Shown here piece after piece: positions 52,073 through 61,613 of a stretch of 64,000 nucleotides of DNA. Made by a program: the position numbers and the translations under genes. The DNA comes from Aureimonas sp. AU4 (lineage in GTDB: Bacteria > Pseudomonadota > Alphaproteobacteria > Rhizobiales > Rhizobiaceae). The stretch's first letter is position 1. Each line of letters begins with the position of its first letter. The DNA lies in the NCBI RefSeq assembly GCF_001463765.1, contig NZ_BBWK01000030.1, positions 1 to 64,000 on the forward strand. Direction: 5' to 3'. The notes under the pieces were generated by a model. It did not search any database. It was given only the letters and a program-made list of their open reading frames with translations, and was not told the DNA's origin.

Positions 52073-53880
52073 TGGAAAACAGCCGGAATGTCGTGATCGC
52101 GATGGTCTTGTCCATCGCCGTTCTGGTGGGCTGGCAGTTCCTCGTGGTGAACCCGCGGGTGGCGAGCGAGCAGGCCGCGACCCAGACAACCCAAGGCTCG
52201 CTCCAGACCCCGCTGACGCCGGCCGGCACGCCGCAGGACCCGGCCACCTCTCCCGCGGGCCGCGAGAGCACGGTCCCGCTCTCCGACGCGGCGGCGATCA
52301 CCGGCCAGTCGCGCGAGGCGGCGCTCGCCTCGACCAGCCGCGTCGCGATCGACACGCCCGAGTTGTCGGGGTCGATCAACCTGACCGGCGCGCGCCTCGA
52401 CGACCTTCGCCTCAAGAGCTACCACGAGACCGTGGACGACACCTCGCCCACGATCGTCCTTCTATCGCCCGAGGCGCTGGGCACGGCCGCCTACTTCGTC
52501 GAGTTCGGCTACAGCGGCGCGGGCGCCGGCGACCTGCCGGGTCCCGCGACGGTCTGGCAGGCCGAGGCTGGCCAGACGCTGACCCCGCAGACGCCCGTCA
52601 CCCTCACCTTCACGAACGCGCAAGGCGTCACGTTCCGCCGGACGATCTCGGTCGACGAGAACTACATGTTCTCGGTCGCCGACAGCGTGCAGAACGGCGG
52701 TTCGGCGCCCGTGACGCTGTCGAACTACGGCCGCGTCGTGCGCTTCAACAAGCCCGAGGTCGCCGCCGCCTACGTCCTGTTCGAGGGCCTGCTCGGCGTG
52801 TTCGGCGAGAGCGGCCTCCAGGAGGTCAAGTACCACGCGATCGAGGAGGAGAAGCTCGTCAACCCGCCCAAGGTCTCCTCGGGCTGGCTCGGCATCACCG
52901 ACAAGTACTGGGCCACGGCGCTCGTGCCGAGCTCCGGCGACGGCGCCTTCCAGCCGAGCTTCCGCTACTCGGCCGACGGACGCGCCTTCTACCAGTCGGA
53001 CTACCTGGCGGACCCGGCCACCGTGCAGCCGGGCGCCACGCTCGACCTGCAGACGCGCGTTTTTGCGGGCGCCAAGGTCGTCGACCTCATCAACCACTAC
53101 GAGGAAGCGCAGAACATCCCGCGCTTCGGCCAGTTGATCGACTGGGGCTGGTTCTTCTTCATCACCAAGCCGATGTTCTGGTTCATCGACCACCTCTACG
53201 GTCTGACCGGCAACTTCGGCGTCGCCATCCTGCTCGTCACGGTCACGCTCAAGCTCATCTTCTTCCCGCTCGCCTCGAAGAGCTACAAGTCGATGGCGAA
53301 GATGAAGACGGCCCAGCCGCTGATCGCCGAGCTGCGCGAGAAATACGCCGACGACAAGATGAAGCAGCAGCAGGAGATGATGCGGATCTATAAGGAGCAG
53401 AAGATCAATCCGGCGGCCGGCTGCTGGCCGGTGCTCATCCAGATCCCGGTCTTCTTCGCGCTCTACAAGGTTCTCTACATCACGATCGAGATGCGGCACG
53501 CGCCGTTCTTCGGCTGGATCCAGGACCTCGCCGCGCCCGATCCGACCAGCGTCTTCAACCTGTTCGGCCTGATCCCGGTGACGTTGCCCCATCTCCTGAT
53601 GGTCGGCGTCTGGCCGATCCTGATGGGCATCACGATGTTCATCCAGATGCGGCTCAACCCGACGCCGCCCGATCCCGCCCAGCAGGTGATCTTCACCTGG
53701 ATGCCGGTGATCTTCACCTTCATGCTGGCCTCGTTCCCGGCGGGCCTCGTGATCTACTGGACTTGGAACAACACGCTCTCGATCACGCAGCAGGCGGTGA
53801 TCATGAAGCGCAACGGCGCCAAGATCGAACTCTGGGACAACCTGCGCGACACGTTCCGCAGGCGAAAGCGACAGGCCTGA
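52072..53880 (+). CDS. yidC: YidC membrane protein insertase
   Basis: A 602-residue inner-membrane insertase/foldase: an N-terminal anchor (about 8-24), a large periplasmic P1 beta-sandwich (about 60-350), then five conserved helices (about 365-580) with LIFFPLASKSYKSMAKMKT (the hydrophilic groove region) and WPVLIQIPVFFALYKVLY. It integrates and assembles membrane proteins alone or with Sec. The ATG at 52072 gives MENSRN, the usual start in alphaproteobacteria, with GGAAG 7 nt upstream; an ATG three bases earlier overlaps the rnpA stop. A strong hairpin terminator follows. Confidence 0.96.
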   Translation: MENSRNVVIAMVLSIAVLVGWQFLVVNPRVASEQAATQTTQGSLQTPLTPAGTPQDPATSPAGRESTVPLSDAAAITGQSREAALASTSRVAIDTPELSGSINLTGARLDDLRLKSYHETVDDTSPTIVLLSPEALGTAAYFVEFGYSGAGAGDLPGPATVWQAEAGQTLTPQTPVTLTFTNAQGVTFRRTISVDENYMFSVADSVQNGGSAPVTLSNYGRVVRFNKPEVAAAYVLFEGLLGVFGESGLQEVKYHAIEEEKLVNPPKVSSGWLGITDKYWATALVPSSGDGAFQPSFRYSADGRAFYQSDYLADPATVQPGATLDLQTRVFAGAKVVDLINHYEEAQNIPRFGQLIDWGWFFFITKPMFWFIDHLYGLTGNFGVAILLVTVTLKLIFFPLASKSYKSMAKMKTAQPLIAELREKYADDKMKQQQEMMRIYKEQKINPAAGCWPVLIQIPVFFALYKVLYITIEMRHAPFFGWIQDLAAPDPTSVFNLFGLIPVTLPHLLMVGVWPILMGITMFIQMRLNPTPPDPAQQVIFTWMPVIFTFMLASFPAGLVIYWTWNNTLSITQQAVIMKRNGAKIELWDNLRDTFRRRKRQA

Positions 53881-53896
53881 CGCCATCGCCCATTCT

Positions 53897-53932
53897 CGCA
53901 AGAACCCGGCCGGAGACGGCCGGGTTCTTGCG
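53897..53932. terminator. Bidirectional hairpin terminator between yidC and betA
   Basis: A perfect 16-bp stem (CGCAAGAACCCGGCCG / CGGCCGGGTTCTTGCG) with a GAGA loop, followed by TTTC on the plus strand, in the 54-nt gap between convergent stops. A strong rho-independent-type terminator. Confidence 0.85.
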
Positions 53933-53934
53933 TT

Positions 53935-55614
53935 TCAGGCTTCCGCAGGCAGGGGTTCGGCCGCCTGCGCGTCGAAGCTCACGCGCTGGTAGGGAACGCT
54001 CGCCCGCTCGAGCGGGGGGAGACCGCGGATCGCGTCGCTCAGCTTCTCGGCGAGCATGATGGTCGGCGCGTTGAGATTGCCCGAGGTGATGGACGGCATG
54101 ATCGAGGAGTCGACGACGCGCAGCGCATCGATGCCGACGACCCGGCCCTCTGGGTCCACCACCGTCGACGGGTCGCCGGGATCGCCCATGCGGCAGGTGC
54201 AGGAGGGATGCAGCGCGCTCTCGACGTGCCGCTCGACGAAGGCGTCGATCTCGGCGTCGCTCTGGACCGCCTCGCCCGGCGCGATCTCGCGGCCGCGATA
54301 CCGGTCGAAGGCCGGCTGGCGGAAGATCTCGCGCGTCAGGCGCACGCAGGCCCGCATCTCGCGCCAGTCGTCCGGATGGCTCATGTAGTTGAAGAGGATG
54401 CGCGGCGCCTCGGCCGGATCGGCGGAGGCGAGGCGCACATGGCCCTTCGACTTGGAGCGCAGCGGCCCGACATGGGCCTGGAAGGAATGCTCGCTCGCCA
54501 GTCCCTTGCCGTCGTAGGTCACGGCGAGCGGCAGGAAGTGGTACTGGATGTCGGGATAGGGCACGTCCGGCGAGGAGCGGATGAAGCCGCAGCTCTCGAA
54601 GTGGTTGGTGGCGCCAAGGCCCCGCTTGGTGAGGAGCCAGCGTGCCCCGATCTGACCCCTGGCGATCGTTCCGGTCGAGCGGAACAGCGTGATCGGCTCG
54701 CGGCAGGCGACCTGGAAGTAGAATTCCAGGTGGTCCTGCAGGTTCTCGCCGACGCCCTGCAGATCGTGCGCGACGGCAATGCCGTGCGAGCGCAGTTCCT
54801 CCGCCGGACCGATGCCCGACAGCTTCAGAAGCTTGGGCGAGTTGATCGATCCCGCCGACAGGACGACCTCGCGGCCCGCTCGCGCCAGGCGCGCCTGCGG
54901 ACCGACGCGGTAGGCGACGCCGACCGCGCGCCGCCCTTCCAGGACGACGCGCTCCACCAGCGCCCCGGTGCGCACCACGAGGTTCGGGCGGTTCAGCGCG
55001 GGCCTGAGGTAGGCGTTGGCGGTGGACCAGCGGCGGCCCTTGTGGACCGTCATGTCCATGCGCCCGAAGCCCTCTTGGGATCCGCCGTTGACGTCGAGGT
55101 TGGTCGGATGGCCGGCCTGCGCGGCCGCCTCGACGAAGGCTTGGTAGAGGGGGTTCTCCAGCGTGCCGTAGGAGGTGTGGAGCGCGCCCTCGCCGCCCCG
55201 GTAGTCGTCCGCGCCGCTCTGGCGGTTTTCAGCGCGGCGGAAATAGGGAAGCACGTCGGGATAGCTCCAGCCGCGCGCGCCCTCATGCTCCCAACGGTCG
55301 AAGTCGGCCGGCGCGCCGCGCACGTAGACCATGCCGTTGATCGAGGACGAGCCGCCGAGCACCTTGCCGCGCGGCACGTTCATGCGCCGGCCGCCGAGAT
55401 TGGGCTCCGGTTCGGAACTGTAGCCCCAGTTGTACTTTCGCATGTTCATGGGGATCGAGAGCGCGCTCGGCATCTGGATCAGGACCGAGCGGTCCGAGCC
55501 GCCGAACTCGAGAAGAAGCACGCTCGAACGTCCGTCCTCCGAAAGGCGGTTGGCGAGCACGCAGCCCGCCGAGCCCGCGCCCACCACGACATAGTCGAAG
55601 GTCTCGATCTCCAT
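53935..55614 (-). CDS. betA: Choline dehydrogenase (GMC flavoprotein)
   Basis: A 559-residue GMC oxidoreductase oxidising choline to betaine aldehyde at the membrane. FAD motif [20 protein letters not shown] (about 6-25); GMC signatures [18 protein letters not shown] (about 80-97) and [18 protein letters not shown] (about 260-277); active-site His in [10 protein letters not shown] (about 462) and the Asn in SGNLNAPT (about 506). The ATG at 55614 is set by GGGGGAG 6 nt before. It follows the BetI-BetB gene by 106 nt and is convergent with yidC. Other GMC alcohol oxidases are possible, but the choline importer next door supports BetA. Confidence 0.92.
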   Translation of the reverse strand: MEIETFDYVVVGAGSAGCVLANRLSEDGRSSVLLLEFGGSDRSVLIQMPSALSIPMNMRKYNWGYSSEPEPNLGGRRMNVPRGKVLGGSSSINGMVYVRGAPADFDRWEHEGARGWSYPDVLPYFRRAENRQSGADDYRGGEGALHTSYGTLENPLYQAFVEAAAQAGHPTNLDVNGGSQEGFGRMDMTVHKGRRWSTANAYLRPALNRPNLVVRTGALVERVVLEGRRAVGVAYRVGPQARLARAGREVVLSAGSINSPKLLKLSGIGPAEELRSHGIAVAHDLQGVGENLQDHLEFYFQVACREPITLFRSTGTIARGQIGARWLLTKRGLGATNHFESCGFIRSSPDVPYPDIQYHFLPLAVTYDGKGLASEHSFQAHVGPLRSKSKGHVRLASADPAEAPRILFNYMSHPDDWREMRACVRLTREIFRQPAFDRYRGREIAPGEAVQSDAEIDAFVERHVESALHPSCTCRMGDPGDPSTVVDPEGRVVGIDALRVVDSSIMPSITSGNLNAPTIMLAEKLSDAIRGLPPLERASVPYQRVSFDAQAAEPLPAEA

Positions 55615-55720
55615 GCCGGCTCCCCCAAGGCGCCCGCAGGGCCGGGCGCGCCGCCCGGCCGCTCGCACGGCGCGTGGATAAAAGAACCGAACCCCGCCCG
55701 GCGCGCGCGCCGGGCCGGAC

Positions 55721-57823
55721 TCAGTAGGGCGCGTCGACGCGCCCGAGATTGACGAAGACGCTCTTCACCTGGGTATGGGCCTCCAGCGCCGCGCGGCCGT
55801 TCTCGCGCCCGAGACCGGATTCCTTGGCGCCGCCGAAGGGCAGCTCGATGGGCGTGATGTTGTAGGTGTTGATCCAGGTCGTGCCGGCCTCGAGGCGTGC
55901 CACGACGCGATGCGCGCGGGCGAGGTCGCGCGTGAAGACGCCGGCGGCCAAGCCGAAGCGCGTGTCGTTGGCGCGGGCAACCACCTCGTCCTCGTCCCGG
56001 AACGAGAGGACCGTCATCACGGGTCCGAAGATTTCCTCGCGCACGATGCGCATGGAATCGGCACACGCATCGAAGATCGCGGGCGCGACGAAGAAGCCGG
56101 CGCCAAGGCCCCTCTCCGTGACGCGCGAGCCGCCGCACAGGAGCTTGGCGCCCTCGCGCACGCCCTCGTCCACATAGGAAAGGACCTTGCGCATGTGCGC
56201 TTCCGAGATCAGCGCGCCGACCTGCGTCTCCGGGTCGAGCGGATCGCCGATGCGCAGCGCCTCGGTACGGGCGACGAGCTTTTGGAGAAAGGCCTCGCGT
56301 ACCGACTCATGCACGAAGACGCGCGTGCCGTTGGAGCAGACCTCGCCAGCGGAATAGAAGTTGGCGAGCATCGCCCCGCCCACCGCGTCGCCGAGGTCGG
56401 CGTCCGCGAAGACCACGAGCGGCGACTTGCCGCCGAGCTCCAGCGTCACCTGCTTGAGGGTCGAGCTCGCGTCCCGCATCACGGCCTTGCCGGTGCCGAC
56501 CTCGCCGGTCAGCGAGATCTTCGCGATGCCGGGGTGGCGCGACAGGAGCCGACCCGTCGAGCCGTCGCCCTGAACGACGTTGAAGACGCCCTTCGGCAGG
56601 CCGCACTCGTCCATGATCTCGGCAAGCTTCAGCGCGGTCAGCGGCGTCAGCTCGGCCGGCTTGAAGACGACGCTGTTTCCAGCCGCCAGCGCGGGTGCCG
56701 CCTTCCAGCAGGCGATCTGAAGGGGATAGTTCCAGGCGCCGATCCCTGCGACGACGCCCAGCGGTTCGCGCCGGGTGTAGCCGAAGGCCATGGGCCCGAG
56801 ATCGACGTGGTCGCCCGACAGCCCGGCCGCGAGCCCCGCGAAGAACTCGATGCAGTCCGCACCCGACAGGACGTCCACCGTGGACGTCTCGGAGATCGGC
56901 TTGCCGGTGTCGCGGGCTTCCAGGACCGCCAGCTCCTCGTTGCGCTCGCGCAGCCGCGCGGCGACGCGCATGAGGATGCGTCCGCGCTCCGTGCCGGTCA
57001 TCGCGCCCCAGCCGCGCTGGGCCTCGGCGGCCGCCGCCACCGCGCGGTCGACGATCTTCGCGTTTGCCACCGCGACCTCCGCCAGAACCTCGCCGGTCGC
57101 GGGGTTGAGGGTCTGAAAGACCTGCGGGTCGGACCCGGCCGCCACGTAGTCCCCGCCGACATGGCTTGTCAGGAGGCGCAGGCCCGGCGCCGCGCGACGC
57201 GGGCGGTCGGCGGGACGGGGGGCCGCGCCCGCGATCTGCGCGTCCGTGAAGGCGGACGCCGTGGCACGCGCGGCGAGGCTGTCGGTCTCGGCGACCTCGG
57301 CCAGCGAGGCGCGCAGCCAGAGGCCGTCGATGATCGCCGCGATCGCCTGCGCGATGCGCGGCGCCTCCTCCGGGGCGACGAGGCTTCGCAGGTCGAACAC
57401 AAGGTTGGAGAGCATGCGCCGCTGGTAGACGCGCTGCACCCGCTTCAGCCGCGCCGAATGCGGGACCTGCCCCCAGAAGGCGAGCCAGACGGCCGAGGTT
57501 CGCGCATCGAACTCCTCGGCCGCAAGGTTGGCGTCGATCACGGCCTGGATGCGCTCGCGCGGCCCCTCCGCCCGGCGCAGGCGCAGGCGTGCCGCGTCGG
57601 AGATGCGCCGCGCCAGATGGCGCAGCGTCGCCTCCAGAAGTCCGTCCTTGTCGCCGAAGTAGTGCGCGACCAGCGAGGGCGCGACGCCCGCCCGCCCCGC
57701 GATCTCGGCAAGGCTGGAGGCCGAGAAGCCGATCTCGGCGAGCGACTGGATCGTCGCGTCCACCAGCTGGCGGCGGCGCTGGTCCTCGGTCGTGCTCCGA
57801 ACGGCGGCGGCGCTGCGGCTCAT
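55721..57823 (-). CDS. betI-betB: BetI-BetB fusion: TetR-type repressor fused to betaine-aldehyde dehydrogenase
   Basis: A single uninterrupted 700-residue frame. Residues about 1-200 are a complete BetI: TetR HTH ([20 protein letters not shown], then [24 protein letters not shown], about 20-66) and the C-terminal sensor domain ending [10 protein letters not shown] (about 165-174) with its final helix. After a Pro/Ala/Arg linker (about 199-219) comes a full-length NAD-dependent betaine-aldehyde dehydrogenase: [40 protein letters not shown], general-base Glu462 (LELGG) and catalytic Cys496 (AGEVCSNG). No ATG, GTG or TTG gives BetB an independent start before its conserved N-terminus. AGGAGG precedes the ATG at 57823. 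A BetI-type operator lies 42 nt upstream. A frameshift or assembly error is possible but not indicated. Confidence 0.9.
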   Translation of the reverse strand: MSRSAAAVRSTTEDQRRRQLVDATIQSLAEIGFSASSLAEIAGRAGVAPSLVAHYFGDKDGLLEATLRHLARRISDAARLRLRRAEGPRERIQAVIDANLAAEEFDARTSAVWLAFWGQVPHSARLKRVQRVYQRRMLSNLVFDLRSLVAPEEAPRIAQAIAAIIDGLWLRASLAEVAETDSLAARATASAFTDAQIAGAAPRPADRPRRAAPGLRLLTSHVGGDYVAAGSDPQVFQTLNPATGEVLAEVAVANAKIVDRAVAAAAEAQRGWGAMTGTERGRILMRVAARLRERNEELAVLEARDTGKPISETSTVDVLSGADCIEFFAGLAAGLSGDHVDLGPMAFGYTRREPLGVVAGIGAWNYPLQIACWKAAPALAAGNSVVFKPAELTPLTALKLAEIMDECGLPKGVFNVVQGDGSTGRLLSRHPGIAKISLTGEVGTGKAVMRDASSTLKQVTLELGGKSPLVVFADADLGDAVGGAMLANFYSAGEVCSNGTRVFVHESVREAFLQKLVARTEALRIGDPLDPETQVGALISEAHMRKVLSYVDEGVREGAKLLCGGSRVTERGLGAGFFVAPAIFDACADSMRIVREEIFGPVMTVLSFRDEDEVVARANDTRFGLAAGVFTRDLARAHRVVARLEAGTTWINTYNITPIELPFGGAKESGLGRENGRAALEAHTQVKSVFVNLGRVDAPY

Positions 57824-57864
57824 GCTTCAAACCTCCTGACGGACGGCGCGACCTTACCGCTCCT

Positions 57865-57882
57865 TGATTGTTCGTTCAATCA
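57865..57882. promoter_or_regulatory. BetI-type operator
   Basis: TGATTGTTCGTTCAATCA is a perfect inverted repeat (TGATTG / CAATCA) around TTCGTT; its core ATTG-N2-CGTTCAAT resembles known BetI sites. It lies 42 nt before the fused betI-betB start and on the same intergenic stretch as choX, so it can control both divergent units. The remainder of this 326-nt gap shows no gene; a TTGACA at 58033-58038 may belong to the choX promoter, without a clear -10. Confidence 0.75.
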
Positions 57883-58149
57883 GCTCGCCTTGCGTCGTCT
57901 TGGAACAGGCGGACGTGCTGCCGGCTGCCCCGATTTTCCTCACCGGACGCATCGGATACGGGCAGGTTGCCTGCGCGAAAGGCCGCCGTTCGACATGGCG
58001 GCGGGCTTCGAACGGTCGTTCAGCCCGTATGCTTGACAATCCGCCTTTCCGACCCCCGAATGATGGCAAGATCGTGCGATTGTGCGCCCGATCGACGGCC
58101 TGCTCCTGTATCTTCCGCGCTTCCGAAGCCCTGAAGGACCTCACGCAGC

Positions 58150-59103
58150 ATGCTCGCCAACCGCCTCGCTCGCGCCCTTCCCCTCGCCCTTGCCGCCGCG
58201 TTCCTGGGCGGACCCGCAGCATGGGCCGCCGAGCCGGCCAGCTGCCGGGCGGTGCGCTTCGCCGATGTCGGCTGGACCGACATCACGGCCACCACGGCCT
58301 CCGCCTCCACCATCCTGAAGGCGCTCGGCTATGAGCCGCGCACCGACGTCCTCGCCCTGCCCGTCACCTTCGCCTCGCTCAAGAACCGCGACATCGACGT
58401 CTTCCTCGGCAACTGGATGCCGACCATGGAGGCGGACCTGAAGCCCTATCGCGACGACGGCTCGATCGAGGTGATCCGCGCCAATCTCGAGGGCGCGAAA
58501 TACACGCTCGCCGTTCCCACCGCGCTCTACGACGCCGGGCTCACGAGCTTTGCCGACATCGCGCGCTTCAAGGACAAGCTGGACAACAAGATCTACGGCA
58601 TCGAGCCGGGCAACGACGGCAACCGCCTCATCCTCGGCATGATCGAGAAGAACCAGTTCGGCCTCGGCGGCTTCGAGCTGGTGGAATCCTCGGAGCAGGG
58701 CATGCTCGCCCAGGTCGCGCGCCAGACCCGGCAGGATAAGCCCATCGTCTTCCTCGGCTGGGAGCCCCATCCGATGAACGCGAACTTCAAGATCTCCTAC
58801 CTTTCCGGTGGCGACGAGGTGTTCGGCCCGAACTACGGCGGTGCGACGATCTACACGCTGACGCGCAAGGGCCTGTCCACGGACTGCCCGAACCTTGGCA
58901 AGCTCGTGTCGAACCTCGTCTTCTCGCTGCCCATGGAGAACGAGATCATGGGCGCCATCCTCAACGACGGCAAGGACGCGGGCGTGGCCGCCAAGACCTG
59001 GCTGGCGGCTCATCCCGACGCGTGGCGCCCCTGGCTCGAGGGCGTGACGACCTTCGACGGCAAGCCGGGCACCGAGGCGGTCGAGGCGGCGCTCGGGGGC
59101 TGA
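58150..59103 (+). CDS. choX: Choline ABC transporter substrate-binding protein ChoX
   Basis: A 317-residue periplasmic binding protein of the OpuAC/glycine-betaine family with a signal peptide ending AAWA-AEP (about 27). Aromatic-box candidates for the quaternary ammonium group are visible: GWTD (Trp about 42), GNWMPT (Trp about 89), KYTLAVP (Tyr about 118) and LGWEPHPM (Trp about 205). This spacing matches Sinorhizobium ChoX. It is divergent from the bet genes across the BetI operator and is the first gene of choXWV. Confidence 0.93.
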   Translation: MLANRLARALPLALAAAFLGGPAAWAAEPASCRAVRFADVGWTDITATTASASTILKALGYEPRTDVLALPVTFASLKNRDIDVFLGNWMPTMEADLKPYRDDGSIEVIRANLEGAKYTLAVPTALYDAGLTSFADIARFKDKLDNKIYGIEPGNDGNRLILGMIEKNQFGLGGFELVESSEQGMLAQVARQTRQDKPIVFLGWEPHPMNANFKISYLSGGDEVFGPNYGGATIYTLTRKGLSTDCPNLGKLVSNLVFSLPMENEIMGAILNDGKDAGVAAKTWLAAHPDAWRPWLEGVTTFDGKPGTEAVEAALGG

Positions 59104-59147
59104 CGAGCCGCGATCCGCCGCCCTCCCCTCACGATCCAAGGCGCCTC

Positions 59148-60014
59148 ATGTACGACTGGCTGACGGAGCACAAGATACCCCTCGGCCTCTGGCTGCGCGG
59201 GCTGGTTGACGGCCTGACGACCCACGGCCAGGGCTTCTTCGACGCCGTCTCGCTGGCGCTCGGCGGCCTGATCGACGGGCTGACGGCGGGACTGGAACTC
59301 GTGCCCCCGCTCGTCTTCGTGGCGCTGGTGGGTGCGGGCGCCTATCTCCTGCACCGCTCCGTGGCGCTCGCCGCCTTCGCGATTCTGTCGCTCCTCCTGA
59401 TCATCAATCTCGGCTACTGGACCGAGACGGTGCAGACCCTGTCGCTGGTATTCTGCGCCACGCTGGTCTGCGTTGTGGTGGGCGTGCCGCTCGGCATCGC
59501 GGCGGCGCACCGCCCCTGGGTCTACACGGTGCTGCGGCCCTTTCTCGACCTGATGCAGACGATCCCGACCTTCGTCTACCTCATCCCGACCCTCGTTCTG
59601 TTCGGCCTCGGCGCGGTGCCCGGCCTGATCTCGACCGTGATCTTCGCGATCCCCGCTCCGATCCGCCTCACCTATCTCGGCCTGTCCTCGGTGCCGACGG
59701 CGCTGCGCGAGGCGGCCGCCGCCTTCGGCGCGACGCGCCGGCAACTCCTCTTCAAGGTCGAGCTGCCCCATGCGCTTCCCACCATCATGGCCGGCGTCAC
59801 GCAATGCATCATGCTCTCGCTCTCCATGGTCGTGATCGCGGCGCTGGTGGGCGCCGACGGGCTCGGCAAGCCGGTGGTGCGCGCGCTCAACACGGTGAAC
59901 ATCGGCATGGGCTTCGAGGCGGGGCTCGCGATCGTGATCCTCGCCATCCTCCTCGACCGCATCTGCAAGCGGCCGGAAGCGCGGCGCGCGGTGCGCCGGG
60001 AGCGCGGCGCGTGA
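59148..60014 (+). CDS. choW: Choline ABC transporter permease ChoW
   Basis: A 288-residue ProW-type permease with about six helices. The cytoplasmic coupling loop is YLGLSSVPTALREAAAAFGAT (about 184-204, marked by its start YLGLSSVP), followed by FKVELPHALPTIMAGV. The ATG at 59148 has AAGG 8 nt upstream; an earlier in-frame start would run back into choX. It forms the channel for ChoX-bound choline and overlaps choV by GTGA. Confidence 0.92.
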   Translation: MYDWLTEHKIPLGLWLRGLVDGLTTHGQGFFDAVSLALGGLIDGLTAGLELVPPLVFVALVGAGAYLLHRSVALAAFAILSLLLIINLGYWTETVQTLSLVFCATLVCVVVGVPLGIAAAHRPWVYTVLRPFLDLMQTIPTFVYLIPTLVLFGLGAVPGLISTVIFAIPAPIRLTYLGLSSVPTALREAAAAFGATRRQLLFKVELPHALPTIMAGVTQCIMLSLSMVVIAALVGADGLGKPVVRALNTVNIGMGFEAGLAIVILAILLDRICKRPEARRAVRRERGA

Positions 60015-61213
60015 GCGGGGCGACCGGGTTGCCGGCGATCGAGTTTCGCGGCGTCGACATCCTCTTCGGGCGCGACCAGGCGGGCGCGTTGCGGCTTCTG
60101 GACGGCGGCGCCGACCGCGCGCGCATCCTCGACCGGACCGACGTCGTGCTGGGCGCGGCCGGCGTCTCGTTCCGCGTCGAGCCCGGCGAGATCTGCGTCC
60201 TCATGGGGCTGTCGGGGTCGGGCAAGTCCACGATCCTGCGCGCCGTGAACGGGCTGAACGAGGTGGCGCGCGGCGAGGTGCTGGTCAGCCACGAGGGACG
60301 GCCGGTGGATGTCGCGCGCTGCGACCCGCGCACGTTGCGGGCGCTGCGCACCCACACCGTCTCCATGGTGTTCCAGCAGTTTGGCCTGCTGCCTTGGCGC
60401 ACGGTGCGCGAGAATGCCGGCCTCGGGCTCGAGCTCCAGGGCGTCGGCACGGCGGAGCGGCGGCGCGTGGTGGACGAGAAGCTCGCCATGGTCGGGCTCG
60501 CGGCCTGGGGCGACAAGTACGCCCACGAGCTGTCCGGCGGCATGCAGCAACGCGTCGGCCTCGCTCGTGCGTTTGCGACCGACGCCCCGATCCTCCTGAT
60601 GGACGAGCCCTTCTCGGCGCTCGACCCTTTGATCCGCACCAAGCTGCAGGACGAGCTCCTCGATCTGCAGAAGACGCTGCGCAAGACCATCCTCTTCGTC
60701 AGCCACGACCTCGACGAGGCGATGAAGCTCGGCAACCGCATCGCCATCATGCAAGACGGACGCATCGTGCAGGCCGGCAGCGCGGAGGACATCCTTCTCT
60801 CGCCCGCGACACCCTATGTCGCCGAGTTCGTGCGCCACGTGAACCCGCTCAACGTACTGCGCGGGGCCGCCCTGATGCGGCCCGCCCACGCACTGCGGCG
60901 CGAGGGCGGCGAGCTTCTCTTGGACGAGGCGGGGCGCGTGCGTCTGGCGGTGGACGAAAGCGACCGGCCGACCGCCGTGCGCATCGACGGGGACACGGCG
61001 CGGCTCGGGCGGGCGCGCGCGGAAGACGGGGCGGTGGAGGGAGCCTGCGACGTGGTGGTCGCGCCCGTCGATCTGCGCCTGCGTGCGGCGATCGCGCTGA
61101 AGCGGCGGACCCACCACCCGATCCTTCTCGTCGACGATCTCGGCCGCCTGGCCGGCCTGTGCGACGACGACGAAATCTATCGCGGCCTTCTGCAGCGATC
61201 CGGCGGCTCCTGA
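60011..61213 (+). CDS. choV: Choline ABC transporter ATP-binding protein ChoV
   Basis: A 400-residue ProV-type ATPase. Walker A GLSGSGKST (about 68-76), Q-loop MVFQQFGLLPWRTV, signature LSGGMQQR, Walker B ILLMDEPFSALD and switch His VSHDLDE are intact. The C-terminus carries a CBS-like region (about 290-395). The start is GTG at 60011, overlapping the choW stop; N-terminal residues extend well before the P-loop as usual for ProV proteins. It completes the choline importer feeding the betaine pathway encoded on the other strand. Confidence 0.93.
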   Translation: MSGATGLPAIEFRGVDILFGRDQAGALRLLDGGADRARILDRTDVVLGAAGVSFRVEPGEICVLMGLSGSGKSTILRAVNGLNEVARGEVLVSHEGRPVDVARCDPRTLRALRTHTVSMVFQQFGLLPWRTVRENAGLGLELQGVGTAERRRVVDEKLAMVGLAAWGDKYAHELSGGMQQRVGLARAFATDAPILLMDEPFSALDPLIRTKLQDELLDLQKTLRKTILFVSHDLDEAMKLGNRIAIMQDGRIVQAGSAEDILLSPATPYVAEFVRHVNPLNVLRGAALMRPAHALRREGGELLLDEAGRVRLAVDESDRPTAVRIDGDTARLGRARAEDGAVEGACDVVVAPVDLRLRAAIALKRRTHHPILLVDDLGRLAGLCDDDEIYRGLLQRSGGS

Positions 61214-61217
61214 CGGG

Positions 61218-61505
61218 TCAGGCCTCGCGGCGCCAGTCGAAGCGGAGCTCCTCGCGGAAGGCGAAGCGCTGGATGTGATCGGCGACCACCGTTTCCAGCC
61301 GGTCGAGATCGCCGCCCTCCCCGGCCGTGATCGCGATGCTCAGCGCCGCGGCGTCGGCTCGCAATGCGGTGCGGCCGGCCGGCAGGTCGATCGTGCCCGC
61401 CTCAGGCGTGAACTCCACGGGAAACTTGTGTGCCCAGTGCTTGCAGAGCTGCTGGAGGTAGCGGCTGGCGTGCTCGGTCGGGACGGTGGCGAGGCTGCGG
61501 GGCAC
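61218..61505 (-). CDS. DUF2218-domain protein
   Basis: A 95-residue small soluble protein of the DUF2218 family: VPTEHASRYLQQLCKHWAHKF at the N-terminus, the central PAGRTALRADAAALSIAI and C-terminal RLETVVADHIQRFAFREEL. Members frequently lie beside iron-siderophore or metal transport genes, but no function is established. It is convergent with choV (4-nt gap) and follows no obvious operon. Confidence 0.8.
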   Translation of the reverse strand: MPRSLATVPTEHASRYLQQLCKHWAHKFPVEFTPEAGTIDLPAGRTALRADAAALSIAITAGEGGDLDRLETVVADHIQRFAFREELRFDWRREA

Positions 61506-61557
61506 GAGGAAGCTCCAAGCAAAAATCCTGACTTCGTTTATCAGGTATTCCCCGACG

Positions 61558-61587
61558 AAAAAGGGGCGCCGGCCGCGCCGACGCCCC
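61558..61587 (-). terminator. Rho-independent terminator of the mmsA-mmsB operon
   Basis: On the minus strand GGGGCG-t-CGGC pairs with GCCG-g-CGCCCC, followed immediately by TTTTT (61562-61558), starting 27 nt after the permease stop. A canonical terminator shape. Confidence 0.8.
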
Positions 61588-61613
61588 TCCCGTTCGCGCT
61601 GGCGCTAGACGCG

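Noticed and set aside
57140-57180. A separate betB start at an ATG near 57163 on the minus strand
   Set aside because: That ATG is out of frame with BetB and its frame gives a non-homologous Arg/Pro/Thr peptide; no other canonical start precedes the conserved BetB N-terminus.
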